Position numbers and translations under genes: made by a program
Shown here: positions 1-8,320 of the stretch, in pieces
Layout: the number at the start of each line of letters is the position of its first letter
How positions within the stretch are numbered: the first letter of the stretch is position 1
Origin: Rhizobium sp. P40RR-XXII
GTDB taxonomy: Bacteria; Pseudomonadota; Alphaproteobacteria; Rhizobiales; Rhizobiaceae
DNA length: 64,000 bases
NCBI RefSeq assembly: GCF_012641405.1
Contig: NZ_JABAII010000005.1
Location: 1 to 64,000 of the forward strand
Direction of reading: 5' to 3'
Notes under the pieces: model-generated
Told to the model about the DNA's origin: nothing
The model's input: only the letters and a program-made list of their open reading frames with translations
The model's database searches: none

Positions 1-40
1 GTTCTGCTCGCGCCCACATCCTGAATATCCATGGGCCGAA

Positions 41-421
41 ATGGCCTGCCACCTCATTCCGACGGACGTTATACCCGACAAGCCTGTCGAAATAACGGTT
101 TCCGTTAAAGCCCAGGGCTTTGATCCCCAGGCCCGCGAACGCGAAGCCATGTTGAAAAACCAAGCTATCGTAGGGCCCGATGGCCTCCGAACCTATGGCT
201 CGCAAAATGACTTCTATCTGATGCGGCCAGACGGATATTTCGCCCGATGCCGGGATTTTCATTCTAAGAGCCAACCCTGGCTCTATTGCACTGCCACCGA
301 ACAGTTATCAGAGCAGCTCGCCATCTCGTACGATTTCAGAAGCACGACGGACTTTTTCATGACGCAGTCGGCTACCATCGCAGCCAATGCTAGAGCGATC
401 TTCAATTCTCTAAGACCATGA
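41..421 (+). CDS. Hypothetical protein, possibly 5'-truncated
   Basis: I do not recognise this 126-residue product. The reading frame has no stop back to base 2 of the window, so the true start may lie outside and this may be only the 3' part of a longer gene. The protein is polar, with three scattered cysteines and no visible signal peptide, membrane segment or known motif. It ends about 130 bases before the left end of an IS6-type element, so it may be a remnant stranded among mobile DNA. No function is proposed. Confidence 0.4.
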   Translation: MACHLIPTDVIPDKPVEITVSVKAQGFDPQAREREAMLKNQAIVGPDGLRTYGSQNDFYLMRPDGYFARCRDFHSKSQPWLYCTATEQLSEQLAISYDFRSTTDFFMTQSATIAANARAIFNSLRP

Positions 422-552
422 TTGCTGGGTGATCTTCGACAGGGATGCCATTCCTCAGCACGAGGTCATGATCTACGGGCTTCGCACGCTGCTATCTGGT
501 GGCCGAGCGTCAAGCTGAGCAGGGAAAATGACGTCATCGGAGGCGCGATTGG

Positions 553-1361
553 GGTGGCGTCGCCTTAATCGGCTGGTTTGAATCGACTTGATAATCGGGC
601 TGTCATGACCGAAGCCCCGCATGCTCACTTCAGACGCCACCGGTTTCCTGCTGAGATCATTGCCCATGCGGTGTGGCTGTATTATCGGTTCCCGTTGAGC
701 CTGCGCGACGTCGAAGATCTGTTGGCTGAGCGCGGCATCACCGTCACGTTTCAGACCGTCGCGGAATGGGCGGCGAAATTCGGCTTGAAGTTCGCTCATC
801 AGCTCCGGCGCCGCTCACGAGGCCACTTTGCCGACAAGTGGCAGCTCGATGAGATGGTGGTGACGATCAAGGGAAAGAAATACTGGCTGTGGCGCGCCGT
901 CGATGCAAACGGTTATGTCCTCGATACCCTGCTGCAAAGCAGAAGGAACAAGGCAGCAGCGTTGCGTCTGATGCGCAAGCTGCTCAAGAACCAGGGTACC
1001 ACCCCGCGGGTGCTGGTGACTGACAAGCTGCGTTCGTATTCCGCCGCAAAGGCCGAGTTGATGCCGGGCGTAGAGCATCGATCGCACAAGGGATTGAACA
1101 ACCGTGCCGAAAATTCTCATCTGCCGCTACGGCGCCGAGAGCGGCGAATGATGTGCTTTAAGTCAGCGCGACAATGTCAACGTTTCGTCTCGGTCCATGG
1201 TCAGGTCGCCAACCTCTTTCAGCTCCATCGGAAACATCTCTCTGCCACCGATCATCGCCAACTCCGCACCCAGGCCATCGCCGCCTGGCGTGAAATCGCA
1301 TTGTCGGTTGACGCCTGAAAAGCACCCTTCAGATCCTGGCTTCCATTAAGGCGACGCCACC
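553..1361 (+). mobile_element. IS6-family-like insertion sequence, complete, 809 bp
   Basis: A 17-bp perfect inverted repeat, GGTGGCGTCGCCTTAAT, bounds the element at 553-569 and, inverted, at 1345-1361. One transposase gene fills the interior. Size and layout fit the IS6/IS26 family, which moves by cointegrate formation and normally leaves 8-bp target duplications. The flanking 8-mers here (545-552 and 1362-1369) do not match, so the copy was probably left by recombination or an adjacent deletion rather than a simple insertion. The right flank falls inside a haemagglutinin-type gene fragment whose continuation is missing on the left. Confidence 0.88.
605..1318 (+). CDS. IS6-family DDE transposase
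   Basis: This 237-residue protein catalyses movement of the surrounding element. An N-terminal helix-turn-helix-like part is followed by an RNase H-fold DDE core: D in the LDEMVV segment, D in VTDKLRSY, and E in NRAENSH. These spacings and the basic RRRER segment after the Glu are typical of IS6-family enzymes. I chose the ATG at 605 (protein begins MTEAPHAHF); an in-frame start at 578 is possible. The gene appears intact, so the element may still be active. The length matches the family (about 230-240 residues). Confidence 0.9.
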   Translation: MTEAPHAHFRRHRFPAEIIAHAVWLYYRFPLSLRDVEDLLAERGITVTFQTVAEWAAKFGLKFAHQLRRRSRGHFADKWQLDEMVVTIKGKKYWLWRAVDANGYVLDTLLQSRRNKAAALRLMRKLLKNQGTTPRVLVTDKLRSYSAAKAELMPGVEHRSHKGLNNRAENSHLPLRRRERRMMCFKSARQCQRFVSVHGQVANLFQLHRKHLSATDHRQLRTQAIAAWREIALSVDA

Positions 1362-1637
1362 GTGCCGGGACCTATCAGGCTGATCCCGTAGCTGGTCGAA
1401 GAAGCCGACATCGAGTTTGCGATGTTGGAATAAAGGATCTGGCTGGCGGTTAGGTCGTTGTTGCTGGGATCAGCGGTCGAAGCGATCAGACCGCCAACGA
1501 GACCTATGGTGCCGTTTGTGACGACATGATAGCCGCCGCCACCGGCGACAATCCCGCTTTGCTGGCTGACATTGGCATAGTCGCCGGTGATGGTACCCTT
1601 ATTGTAGCCGCCGGAGACGACAGCGTCGAACCGATAT
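1362..1637 (-). pseudogene. Fragment of filamentous haemagglutinin-like (two-partner secretion) exoprotein
   Basis: The minus strand holds an open frame of about 90 codons without its own start or stop. The translation has features of the haemagglutinin repeats of FhaB/CdiA-type exoproteins: a GGYNKG segment, then SQQSGIVAGGGGY, LVGGLIASTADPS and LTASQILYSNIAN. Full-length relatives run to thousands of residues and are exported through an outer-membrane TpsB partner; none of that is here. The fragment is cut by the IS6 element at 1361 and by Tn3-like sequence near 1640. It is a relic of a large surface or contact-dependent toxin gene once carried by the replicon. Confidence 0.7.
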
Positions 1638-1654
1638 TGTCGGTCGCGCTCTAT

Positions 1655-1891
1655 CTATCCGAGCCTCCGCTCTCAACCTGATCGTCACCGCCATCATCCA
1701 TTGGAATACGATCTACACTGGCCGCGTCGTCGACACGTTGGGCGAAGCTGGGCAAATCATTCCCGAGCATCTGCTTTCCAGCCTGTCGCCGCTCACATGG
1801 GAAACATGTAAATCTGACGGGCGATTATCTCTGGGAGGAAAAGCCCGCTCTCGACGAAAACGGCTTCCGGCCCATCCCGTTCTCCCTCTGA
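1655..1891 (+). pseudogene. Tn3-family transposase, 3'-end remnant with a frameshift
   Basis: The frame encodes the last 75 or so residues of a Tn3-type TnpA: ASALNLIVTAIIHWNT, then SSLSPLTWE, HVNLTGDYLWE and a stop at 1889-1891. The same region of the intact TnpA at 4329-7304 reads NLVVSAIVHWNTVY and LSWEHINLTG, which supports the call. One extra A near 1802-1804 (gaaacatg instead of gaacatg) shifts the frame between LTWE and HVNLTG. Everything upstream of about 1655 is missing. It comes from a second, different Tn3-family element. Confidence 0.78.
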
Positions 1892-1920
1892 TCCGCCTAC
1901 CGTATATCCGTGCCCTTTTA

Positions 1921-3481
1921 ATGTTCAGGGGCCACGATGCCTTGCGGCAAGGCAATGCCGAACTCCGGTTGGAAAATGTCCGCCTGAAGGTTGAGAACCA
2001 ACAACTGCGCGACGAGATCGCGCGGCTGAAGAAACTGCCGCCGCGTCCGCCGTTTCGACCGTCGGGTATGGACAAGAAACAGATCCGGCCAGGGATAATC
2101 CCGGGGAAAATCGAACAGCCGGCAAGCTGCCCCGCGGCCATAAGCGGGACAAGAATCGGATCACTCGCACCGTGACACTGAAGGCCGACATACCCGAAGG
2201 CTCACGCTTCAAAGGGTACAAAAGCTTCTTCGTGCGTGACCTGATACTTGCCGCGGAGCTTGTCCATTATCGGCGCGAACGCTGGCTGACGCCTCAGGGC
2301 AAACTGATAACGGCTCCCTTGCCCGACGGAGTCGCCTGCGGCTTTGGTCGCAATTTGCGTCGAATCTGTCTGGCGCTACATGCACAGGGACAGTCACGAC
2401 GCCCAGGCTGACCGAGATGCTGAACAGCATCGGCATCGAGATCTCGAAGCGGCAGGTCCTGCGACTGCTGACCACACATCTCGATCCGTTTATCATTGAA
2501 GATAGCGCGGTTCTGCATGCCGGGCTGGTTTCGACGCCCTTCATCACCGTCGACGACACCGGCGCCCGTCACATCAGGCGCAACGCCTACACCACCCAGA
2601 TCGGTGGTGAGCGCTTTTCCATCTTCCGCACCAGCTTTTCCAAATCGCGGCTCAATTTCCTATCGATCCTGAAAGCAGGTCATCAGGACTATATCCTGAA
2701 CGAGGAGGCCATAAACTGGCTGCGGACACAGGGCGCCGAGCAGGCGATCGTGGAGAAGCTCACCACCAGGTCCACCACCATCTTCGCCGACCAGGTTGCC
2801 TTCCTGGAATATTTGACCGGTAGAAGCATCGATATCTTTGATCGGCAACTGTTGCGCCTGCTTCTCGAAGCCAGCAGCTGGGGCGCGATCCGCCATCACG
2901 GCTTGCTCGGCAGCACGGTCATTGTCTCCGACGATGCTGGCCAGTTCCGCGTCGGCAATCACGCTTTGTGTTGGATCCATTGCGAACGCCTGTTGCAAAA
3001 GCTGATGCCGGCAAAGCGACGAGAGGTGCGATGCGTCGAATTGATCCGCGACCTCGTCTGGCGCTTCTACAAGGCGCTCAAGGTCTGGAAGCAAAATGTC
3101 GTTCCGCAAGCAATCCCGGCTTTCCGGCGCAGGTTCGATCGCATCTTCATCCTGCGCACCGGATATGACGCACTCGACAAGCTCCTGGTGCGCTTGTACC
3201 GACGCCGCCGGGAGCTTCTCAAGGTACTCGAGCATCCCGATATTCCGCTGCATACCAACGCTTCTGAGAACGATCTGCGGACCTTCGTCACCAAGCGAAA
3301 GATCTCCGGTGGCACCATGAGCCTTGACGGTCGTATCGCGCGCGACGTCATGCTTGGTTTATTGAAGACCTGTCAGAAGCTCGGCATCTCATCCTATACT
3401 TATCTTGGCGATCGCCTTGACCTGGACGTGGGCGGATCAAAGGTGCCGCCGTTGGCAGAATTGGTCGGGCGCCCATTCTAA
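1921..3481 (+). pseudogene. IS66-like transposase, broken by two frameshifts
   Basis: Three consecutive frames join into one transposase: a leucine-rich coiled coil (about 1930-2030), a proline/basic linker, then a long DDE-type domain (2417-3481) with ITVDDTGARH, IVSDDAGQF, CWIHCERLL and NASENDLR. The HCERLL and SENDLR segments resemble IS66-type enzymes, though I cannot name the exact IS. Frame is lost twice: near 2075-2087, and near 2395 where one G is missing before the TTPRLTEM segment. The start at 1921 is the first ATG before the coiled coil. No clear terminal inverted repeats were found, so element ends are undefined. It lies 30 bases after the Tn3 remnant. Confidence 0.68.
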
Positions 3482-3655
3482 CTCAGCCCACTCTTAGAAG
3501 CGGAGCGCATCGGTACGCTACCCAAGAAAGGATAGTTCAAAGGCTATCGGCCGAAAGCAGACGGGCTATTTGCAAGCCCCCTCCGAACAATCGTCACAAA
3601 AGTCGCAACCCAAATGCTATAAATGTTCCCCTCGGTACACGTTGGGAGGATAGCT

Positions 3656-4210
3656 ATGCACGGATGGAAATACCGGTCACTGGCTGTCGTATTGCCACTT
3701 ATTTTCGGGTCGTCAGCCTCCTATGCGCAAGAGCCTCCGAAGGCCGATCCTGTGTTTTCAGATACCGGACCCAACCCTGAGACCTATGGCCAGCAACTTG
3801 GCTATCCGGTGGGCTGGCCCTATGATAAATTGCAAAATATGGTTGGGAACTACAGCCATCTTGATCAGTTGCCAGGAATTCGAGTCAACACGGTAGCTGC
3901 TGCCGAAAAGCCTTCTCCGCTATTACGAGCTCAAAGTGAGATCACGCTCTCTTATCCGTTCGGGGACGTCAGCACATTCGCAACCTCTACGGCCACCTTG
4001 CCTGATTATCTTGCACGCAACCCCGCAACGGGACTGCTGATAGCGCATGACCAGACAATTCTTTACGAACATTACCAATACGGTCGCACCGACCACGATC
4101 GATTTATGTCGCAGTCGATGGCCAAAACCGTTACGGCCATGCTTGGGGTCAGAACAAGAGTAGGCCGAAATCGTACGCTAAGGTCGAACGAAACCGGAAC
4201 CATGCCGTAG
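3656..4210 (+). pseudogene. Serine hydrolase (class C beta-lactamase-like), truncated by a Tn3-family transposon
   Basis: The start at 3656 follows a good ribosome site (GGGAGGA, 3644-3650) and opens with a secretion signal ending ASYAQ. The product is the N-terminal part of an exported beta-lactamase/esterase-type hydrolase. The SMAK tetrad at the end of the native part is the SxxK motif holding the catalytic serine and lysine. Native coding stops at 4144, where the left inverted repeat of the Tn3 element begins; the frame then reads about 20 transposon codons to a stop at 4208-4210. Family members are usually 350-450 residues; only about 163 remain, so the YxN and HxG elements are lost and the product should be inactive. 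Confidence 0.8.
4145..4183 (+). repeat. Left terminal inverted repeat of Tn3-family element
   Basis: 39 bp starting GGGGTCAGAACAAGAG and ending ACGCTAAGG. It matches the inverted right end at 35 of 39 positions, and homology continues weakly for about 8 bases inward (CGAACG). It begins directly inside the truncated hydrolase gene. Confidence 0.9.
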
Positions 4211-4232
4211 ATCGGATGCGCATCATCCGATC
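4210..4232. other. Perfect 9-bp inverted repeat upstream of tnpA
   Basis: GATCGGATG (4210-4218), a 5-base loop, then CATCCGATC (4224-4232). It lies inside the transposon between the left end and tnpA. Possible roles are a regulatory hairpin for tnpA expression or a relic of a recombination core site; no resolvase gene is present to support the latter. Confidence 0.45.
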
Positions 4233-4328
4233 TCTGTGGATTGCCATCGACATGCGCCAGTTTTGATTTCTCTGTCCGGCCCGACTCGACAACCCTTCAC
4301 GCAGATTGGTCGTTAATGGAGTCGGGCG

Positions 4329-7304
4329 ATGGCAAAGCGCAAGCTTCTCAAAGATCAAGATCGCCGGAAGCTGGTCGATATCCCAGTCGACGAGGACAGC
4401 CTAATCCGCCACTATTCGTTATCGTTAGCGGATCGCCTGGAGATCGAACTGCGGAGACGTAGTCACAATCGGCTCGGCTTTGCCATTCAGCTATGTCTGA
4501 TGCGATACCCGGGTCGAGTGCTGGGGGCAGAAGAAATTCCGCCTCGCGCTATGCTGGAGTATGTTGCTGATCAGATCGGCGCCGCCCCGGAAGCATTTGA
4601 CCTCTATGCACGCCGTGAAGAAACCCGGCGCGATCATACGGCGCGCTTGATGGTGTATCTGGATACGAGAAGTGCGACGCTGCAAGATCGCCGCGCCGCA
4701 CTATTGGCTGCAATCCAGGCGGCGACCATGTCCGACGACGGTGCTGCGATAGCCAGTTCCGTTGTCGCCGTGTTTCGTGAACGCGCAGCTCTTCTGCCCG
4801 CGATCGACACGATCGAACGGATCGGCCTTGCCGGTCGTGCCATAGCCCGGCGCCAGGCAGAAAGAACTTTGATTGAAGACATCCCACTCGACAGGCTTCA
4901 ATCACTGGATAGGCTGTTAGAGGTTGACCCGTCGATCAGCCAGACGCGCTTCCATTGGCTGCGTTCCGCGCCAGAAGCGCCGGCTGCCTCGAACCTCGTC
5001 GGGCTGACCGAGCGAATAGCTTTTCTGCGGCGGCTGGAGATCGATCCGGAACTGCAGGCGCGCGTATCATCCGGACGTTGGGACCAGATGATCCGGGAGG
5101 GCAACGCAACGCCGGCCTGGCTTGCCAACGACTTCAACGCCAGCCGCCGCCACGCTCTGATCGTGGCTCAGGTCATCAAGCTTGGCCAGAAGCTCACGGA
5201 CGACGCGGTGACGATGTTCATCAAGCTGATGGGCAAGTTATTCTCGCAAGCCAACAATCGAAAGAAGCAGCGACAGATGGACTGCAGAGCGAATACCGCC
5301 AAAGCGCTGCGCATGTTTCTAGATACGATCACCGCACTGCAATCCGCCAACGACTATGGTCGGAATGCATTGGATGTTCTCGACCAAAGAGTCGGCTGGG
5401 ACCGGCTGCTTCGGATGAAGCCTGAGCTCGAGTCGATGGTCGACGATAATGAGGCGCCGTCGTTGATCGTAGCAGCCGAGCAATATGCGACCGTCCACAA
5501 ATACGCTGGCGCGTTCCTTCTAGCCTTCACGTTCCGCTCGGCGCATCGCCACGACCCGCTTCTCGCGGCAATCGCGCTGCTGAAACGGCTTTATACCGAG
5601 AAGCGGCGGACACTCCCGGAGCGGGTGCCTGTCAGCCACCTCAGCCAAACTGATCGGCGGCTGATCTTCGAACAGGAAAAACCCGATCGCCGTCTCTACG
5701 AGATCGCGACGCTCGCTGCTTTGCGAGACCGGCTTAGATCTGCGGAGATCTGGGTCGACGGCAGCCGATCTTTCCGGCCGATTGACGAGCATCTGATGCC
5801 GCGATCGACATTCATCACGATGAAGGAAGACGATCGTCTCGGTTTGGGGGTCGAGAGCGACGGCGCGCAGTGGCTTGCCGAAGCGAGGCAGATGCTCGAG
5901 TTCAACCTGCAGCGTCTCGCGCACAGAGCACGATCCGGAAAGCTCGAAGGAGTTCGTCTTGAGGCCGGAACGTTGATCGTCACACCAACCGTCGGCGAAG
6001 TCCCCGTTGCAGCAGAGGAACTGAATGCCGAGATCAGCGACATGTATCCGTTGGTCGAAGTTCCCGACCTGTTAAGGGAAGTGCATGAATGGACCGGCTT
6101 TGCGGATCACTTCACGCATGTTCGCACCGGCGACGTCCCAAAAAATGTTTCTGCCATGCTCGCCGGTGTACTGGCCGATGCGACGAACCTTGGCCCCAAG
6201 CGAATGGCGGGCGCCTCCAAGGGGATCAGCGCTCACCAGATTAGGTGGATGCGCACATTCCACGCCCGATCGGAGACCTACCGCGCGGCTCAAGCGTGCA
6301 TCACCGATGCCCACACCCAGCATCCGCATTCGCGCCTTTGGGGCAATGGCACAACGTCATCGTCCGATGGCCAATTCTTCCGTGCGAGCGACCGGGCTGC
6401 AAAGCGCGGCGACATCAACTTGCATTACGGCAGCGAGCCCGGATCGAAATTCTATAGCCATTTGTCAGATCAGTACGGCTACTTCAGCATTTTGCCCATC
6501 AGTCCGACCGAGAGTGAGGCGGCCTATGTGCTCGACGGGCTCTTCGATCAGGACACGGCCCTCGACATCCATGAGCACTTTACCGACACAGGCGGAGCCA
6601 GTGATCATATCTTCGGGCTGTTCGCCTTGATCGGAAAGCGGTTCTCACCGCGACTGCGCAATCTCAAAGACCGGAAGTTCCACACGTTCGAGAAGAGCGA
6701 TGCATATCCGGCGCTGTCGAACCACATCGGGGCGCCGATCAATGCCAGCCTGATTCTCGACCATTGGGACGATCTGCTCCATCTCGCCGCGTCGATCACG
6801 ACGCGGTCCGTGGTGCCGTCTACGATCCTCAAGAAACTGGCCGCATCTCCGAAGCAAAGCCATCTCGCGAGGGCGCTCCGCGAACTCGGCCGCATCGAAA
6901 GGTCGCTCTTCATGATCGAATGGTACTCAACTCCGGCACTACGGCGGAGATGCCAAGCCGGTCTCAACAAGGGCGAGGCCGCCCATAAGCTGAAACGTGC
7001 TGTGTTCTTCCACGAGCGGGGCGAGATCCGCGACCGGTCGTTCGAGAGCCAAGCGTTCCGCGCCTCTGGTCTCAACCTCGTCGTCAGTGCGATCGTCCAC
7101 TGGAATACAGTCTATCTCGACCGTGCAATCACACAGCTGAAGCGAGGGCGTCGAGACATTCCGGATACTCTGTTGAAGCACATCTCGCCGCTGAGTTGGG
7201 AACACATCAACCTTACTGGCATCTACACCTGGGATGCCGAACACCAGATGTCCAACGGATTTCGATCGCTCCGTCTGCCAGCCGGGCTACGGCGGGTCGC
7301 ATAA
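4329..7304 (+). CDS. tnpA: Tn3-family transposase TnpA
   Basis: At 991 residues this is full length for the family (about 950-1020). The N-terminal DUF4158-type region starts MAKRKLLKDQDRRKL and includes LELRRRSHNRLGFAIQ-type sequence; the C-terminal half is the DDE_Tnp_Tn3 domain with segments such as LHYGSEPG, SDQYGYFSI, VLDGLFDQ and the terminal NLVVSAIVHWNT and LSWEHINLTG. It binds the 39-bp ends and catalyses replicative transposition. The start at 4329 lies 9 bases after a GGAG motif (4319-4322). No stop or frameshift is seen, so it should be functional, in contrast to the Tn3 remnant at 1655-1891. Confidence 0.94.
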   Translation: MAKRKLLKDQDRRKLVDIPVDEDSLIRHYSLSLADRLEIELRRRSHNRLGFAIQLCLMRYPGRVLGAEEIPPRAMLEYVADQIGAAPEAFDLYARREETRRDHTARLMVYLDTRSATLQDRRAALLAAIQAATMSDDGAAIASSVVAVFRERAALLPAIDTIERIGLAGRAIARRQAERTLIEDIPLDRLQSLDRLLEVDPSISQTRFHWLRSAPEAPAASNLVGLTERIAFLRRLEIDPELQARVSSGRWDQMIREGNATPAWLANDFNASRRHALIVAQVIKLGQKLTDDAVTMFIKLMGKLFSQANNRKKQRQMDCRANTAKALRMFLDTITALQSANDYGRNALDVLDQRVGWDRLLRMKPELESMVDDNEAPSLIVAAEQYATVHKYAGAFLLAFTFRSAHRHDPLLAAIALLKRLYTEKRRTLPERVPVSHLSQTDRRLIFEQEKPDRRLYEIATLAALRDRLRSAEIWVDGSRSFRPIDEHLMPRSTFITMKEDDRLGLGVESDGAQWLAEARQMLEFNLQRLAHRARSGKLEGVRLEAGTLIVTPTVGEVPVAAEELNAEISDMYPLVEVPDLLREVHEWTGFADHFTHVRTGDVPKNVSAMLAGVLADATNLGPKRMAGASKGISAHQIRWMRTFHARSETYRAAQACITDAHTQHPHSRLWGNGTTSSSDGQFFRASDRAAKRGDINLHYGSEPGSKFYSHLSDQYGYFSILPISPTESEAAYVLDGLFDQDTALDIHEHFTDTGGASDHIFGLFALIGKRFSPRLRNLKDRKFHTFEKSDAYPALSNHIGAPINASLILDHWDDLLHLAASITTRSVVPSTILKKLAASPKQSHLARALRELGRIERSLFMIEWYSTPALRRRCQAGLNKGEAAHKLKRAVFFHERGEIRDRSFESQAFRASGLNLVVSAIVHWNTVYLDRAITQLKRGRRDIPDTLLKHISPLSWEHINLTGIYTWDAEHQMSNGFRSLRLPAGLRRVA

Positions 7305-7321
7305 GTTCTCATTCCGTTCGC

Positions 7322-7360
7322 CCTTAGCGTACGATTTCGCACTGCTCTTGTTCTGGCCCC
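7322..7360 (-). repeat. Right terminal inverted repeat of Tn3-family element
   Basis: 39 bp; read on the minus strand it begins GGGGCCAGAACAAGAG and ends ACGCTAAGG, matching the left end at 35 of 39 positions. It starts 17 bases after the tnpA stop codon. Confidence 0.9.
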
Positions 7361-7577
7361 TCTCTGCTATCCACCTGCAGCCCGGAGCAACGATCCTTGC
7401 CGACAAGGCATATGACACAGATGCAATCCGTAGCTTTGCCGAACAACGCAAGTGCCGGGCGAACATCCCCGCAGATGCCAACCGCAAAAAGGCCTTCAGT
7501 TTCAGTCCGTGGGTATACCGTCAGCGAAATCAGGTGGAGCGCTTCTTCAATCGCATCAAACAGATGCGGGGATTACC
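7361..7577 (+). pseudogene. IS5-type transposase fragment
   Basis: This frame encodes about 70 residues of the C-terminal part of an IS5/IS427-type DDE transposase: ILADKAYDTDAIR and YRQRNQVERFFNRIKQMRG match the conserved D-containing and YRxRNxxERxFxRIK regions. The N-terminal two thirds are missing, cut by the right end of the Tn3 element, and the last 20-30 residues are missing where sequence joins the 3' end of the tetR gene. It is a scrap trapped between two junctions. Confidence 0.78.
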
Positions 7578-8220
7578 GGCCCGCATCGACGTTGCAGCGG
7601 TGCGCGGCTATGAACATGCCGACGGCTGAGCGGCAGTAGGATTCTATCTCGCTATCGTCCGATCCTTTAGCCTCATCGAAGCGTGCGATAATCGCGAGAT
7701 CGCAGCCCTTGAACAGTGCTGCAAATAAGCGGGCGGACTGAAAAGGATCGGGCACGTTCAGGAGCGCCTTCGAATGCAACCGGCGCAACAATCCCTCGAT
7801 TTGCGCAGTGATATGGGCGGGCCCTGCTTCGTAGTGGAGCTTGCTCAATGACTTCTGGTTTGGCGTGTCGGCCATGACCATGGCCTCAACATTGCGGACT
7901 TCCGGGCGCAGAAGGGTGCGAAGCAGTGACGATCCCGCCGCCATCAGCTGATCGTCGGCTGAGCCGGCGACGCCTTCAAAAAGTTTCTGCGGAATTAACT
8001 GCTGGCAGCGTGCTGCAAAGGCCGCGCCAAACAGCGCTTCCTTGCTTTCAAAGTGCTTGTGGATGCTAAGCTTGGATATCTTCGCGCGCTGGGCGACCAT
8101 ATCCAATGTCGCCGCATGAAATCCCAACTCCTCAAACAGTTCGCACGCTGCATTGACGATTGTTTGGCCAAGCGCCTCGTTGGCGGGCCGACCGCGTCGG
8201 TTTTGGACATTTTCACTCAT
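7573..8220 (-). CDS. TetR-family transcriptional regulator
   Basis: A 215-residue protein with an N-terminal TetR helix-turn-helix at about residues 15-60 (AACELFEELGF, MVAQRAKISKLSIHKHF) and a ligand-binding C-terminal domain. Such proteins repress a neighbouring operon until an effector binds. It is divergent from the flavoprotein operon starting at 8321, and the spacer holds an inverted repeat over the operon's core promoter, so it probably controls that operon and itself. The last 8 or so residues and the stop fall in IS5-derived sequence, so the native C-terminus may be altered. The effector is unknown; the operon suggests a redox-active or aromatic compound. Confidence 0.87.
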   Translation of the reverse strand: MSENVQNRRGRPANEALGQTIVNAACELFEELGFHAATLDMVAQRAKISKLSIHKHFESKEALFGAAFAARCQQLIPQKLFEGVAGSADDQLMAAGSSLLRTLLRPEVRNVEAMVMADTPNQKSLSKLHYEAGPAHITAQIEGLLRRLHSKALLNVPDPFQSARLFAALFKGCDLAIIARFDEAKGSDDSEIESYCRSAVGMFIAAHRCNVDAGR

Positions 8221-8234
8221 GGCAATTGCGATCC

Positions 8235-8265
8235 TTGACAGTATCGTTATTTAATTTTACGATAC
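8235..8265 (+). promoter_or_regulatory. Core promoter with overlapping TetR-type operator
   Basis: A near-ideal sigma-70 promoter reads toward the 8321 operon: TTGACA at 8235-8240, 17-base spacer, TACGAT at 8258-8263. The inverted repeat GTATCGT (8241-8247), 11-base centre, ACGATAC (8259-8265) fills the spacer and covers the -10 box. A third half-like AGTATC follows at 8271-8276. Binding of the adjacent TetR protein here would block RNA polymerase. The regulator assignment rests on position alone. Confidence 0.7.
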
Positions 8266-8320
8266 CATCCAGTATCTGAAATATGCAAGCCAATTCCAAT
8301 AACCCAAGCTACGAGGCGCC

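Larger units (their letters stand above)
4145..7360 (+). mobile_element. Tn3-family transposon carrying only tnpA (3216 bp)
   Basis: The element is bounded by 39-bp inverted repeats, 4145-4183 and 7322-7360, both beginning GGGG(T/C)CAGAACAAGAG and matching at 35 of 39 positions. It contains a full-length transposase gene but no resolvase and no cargo, so cointegrates would have to be resolved by host recombination or another element's resolvase. The 5-bp flanks (TGCTT left, TCTCT right) differ, and the two sides belong to different genes (a hydrolase on the left, an IS5-type transposase scrap on the right). The copy therefore sits at a rearrangement or deletion junction rather than a simple insertion. 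Confidence 0.88.
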
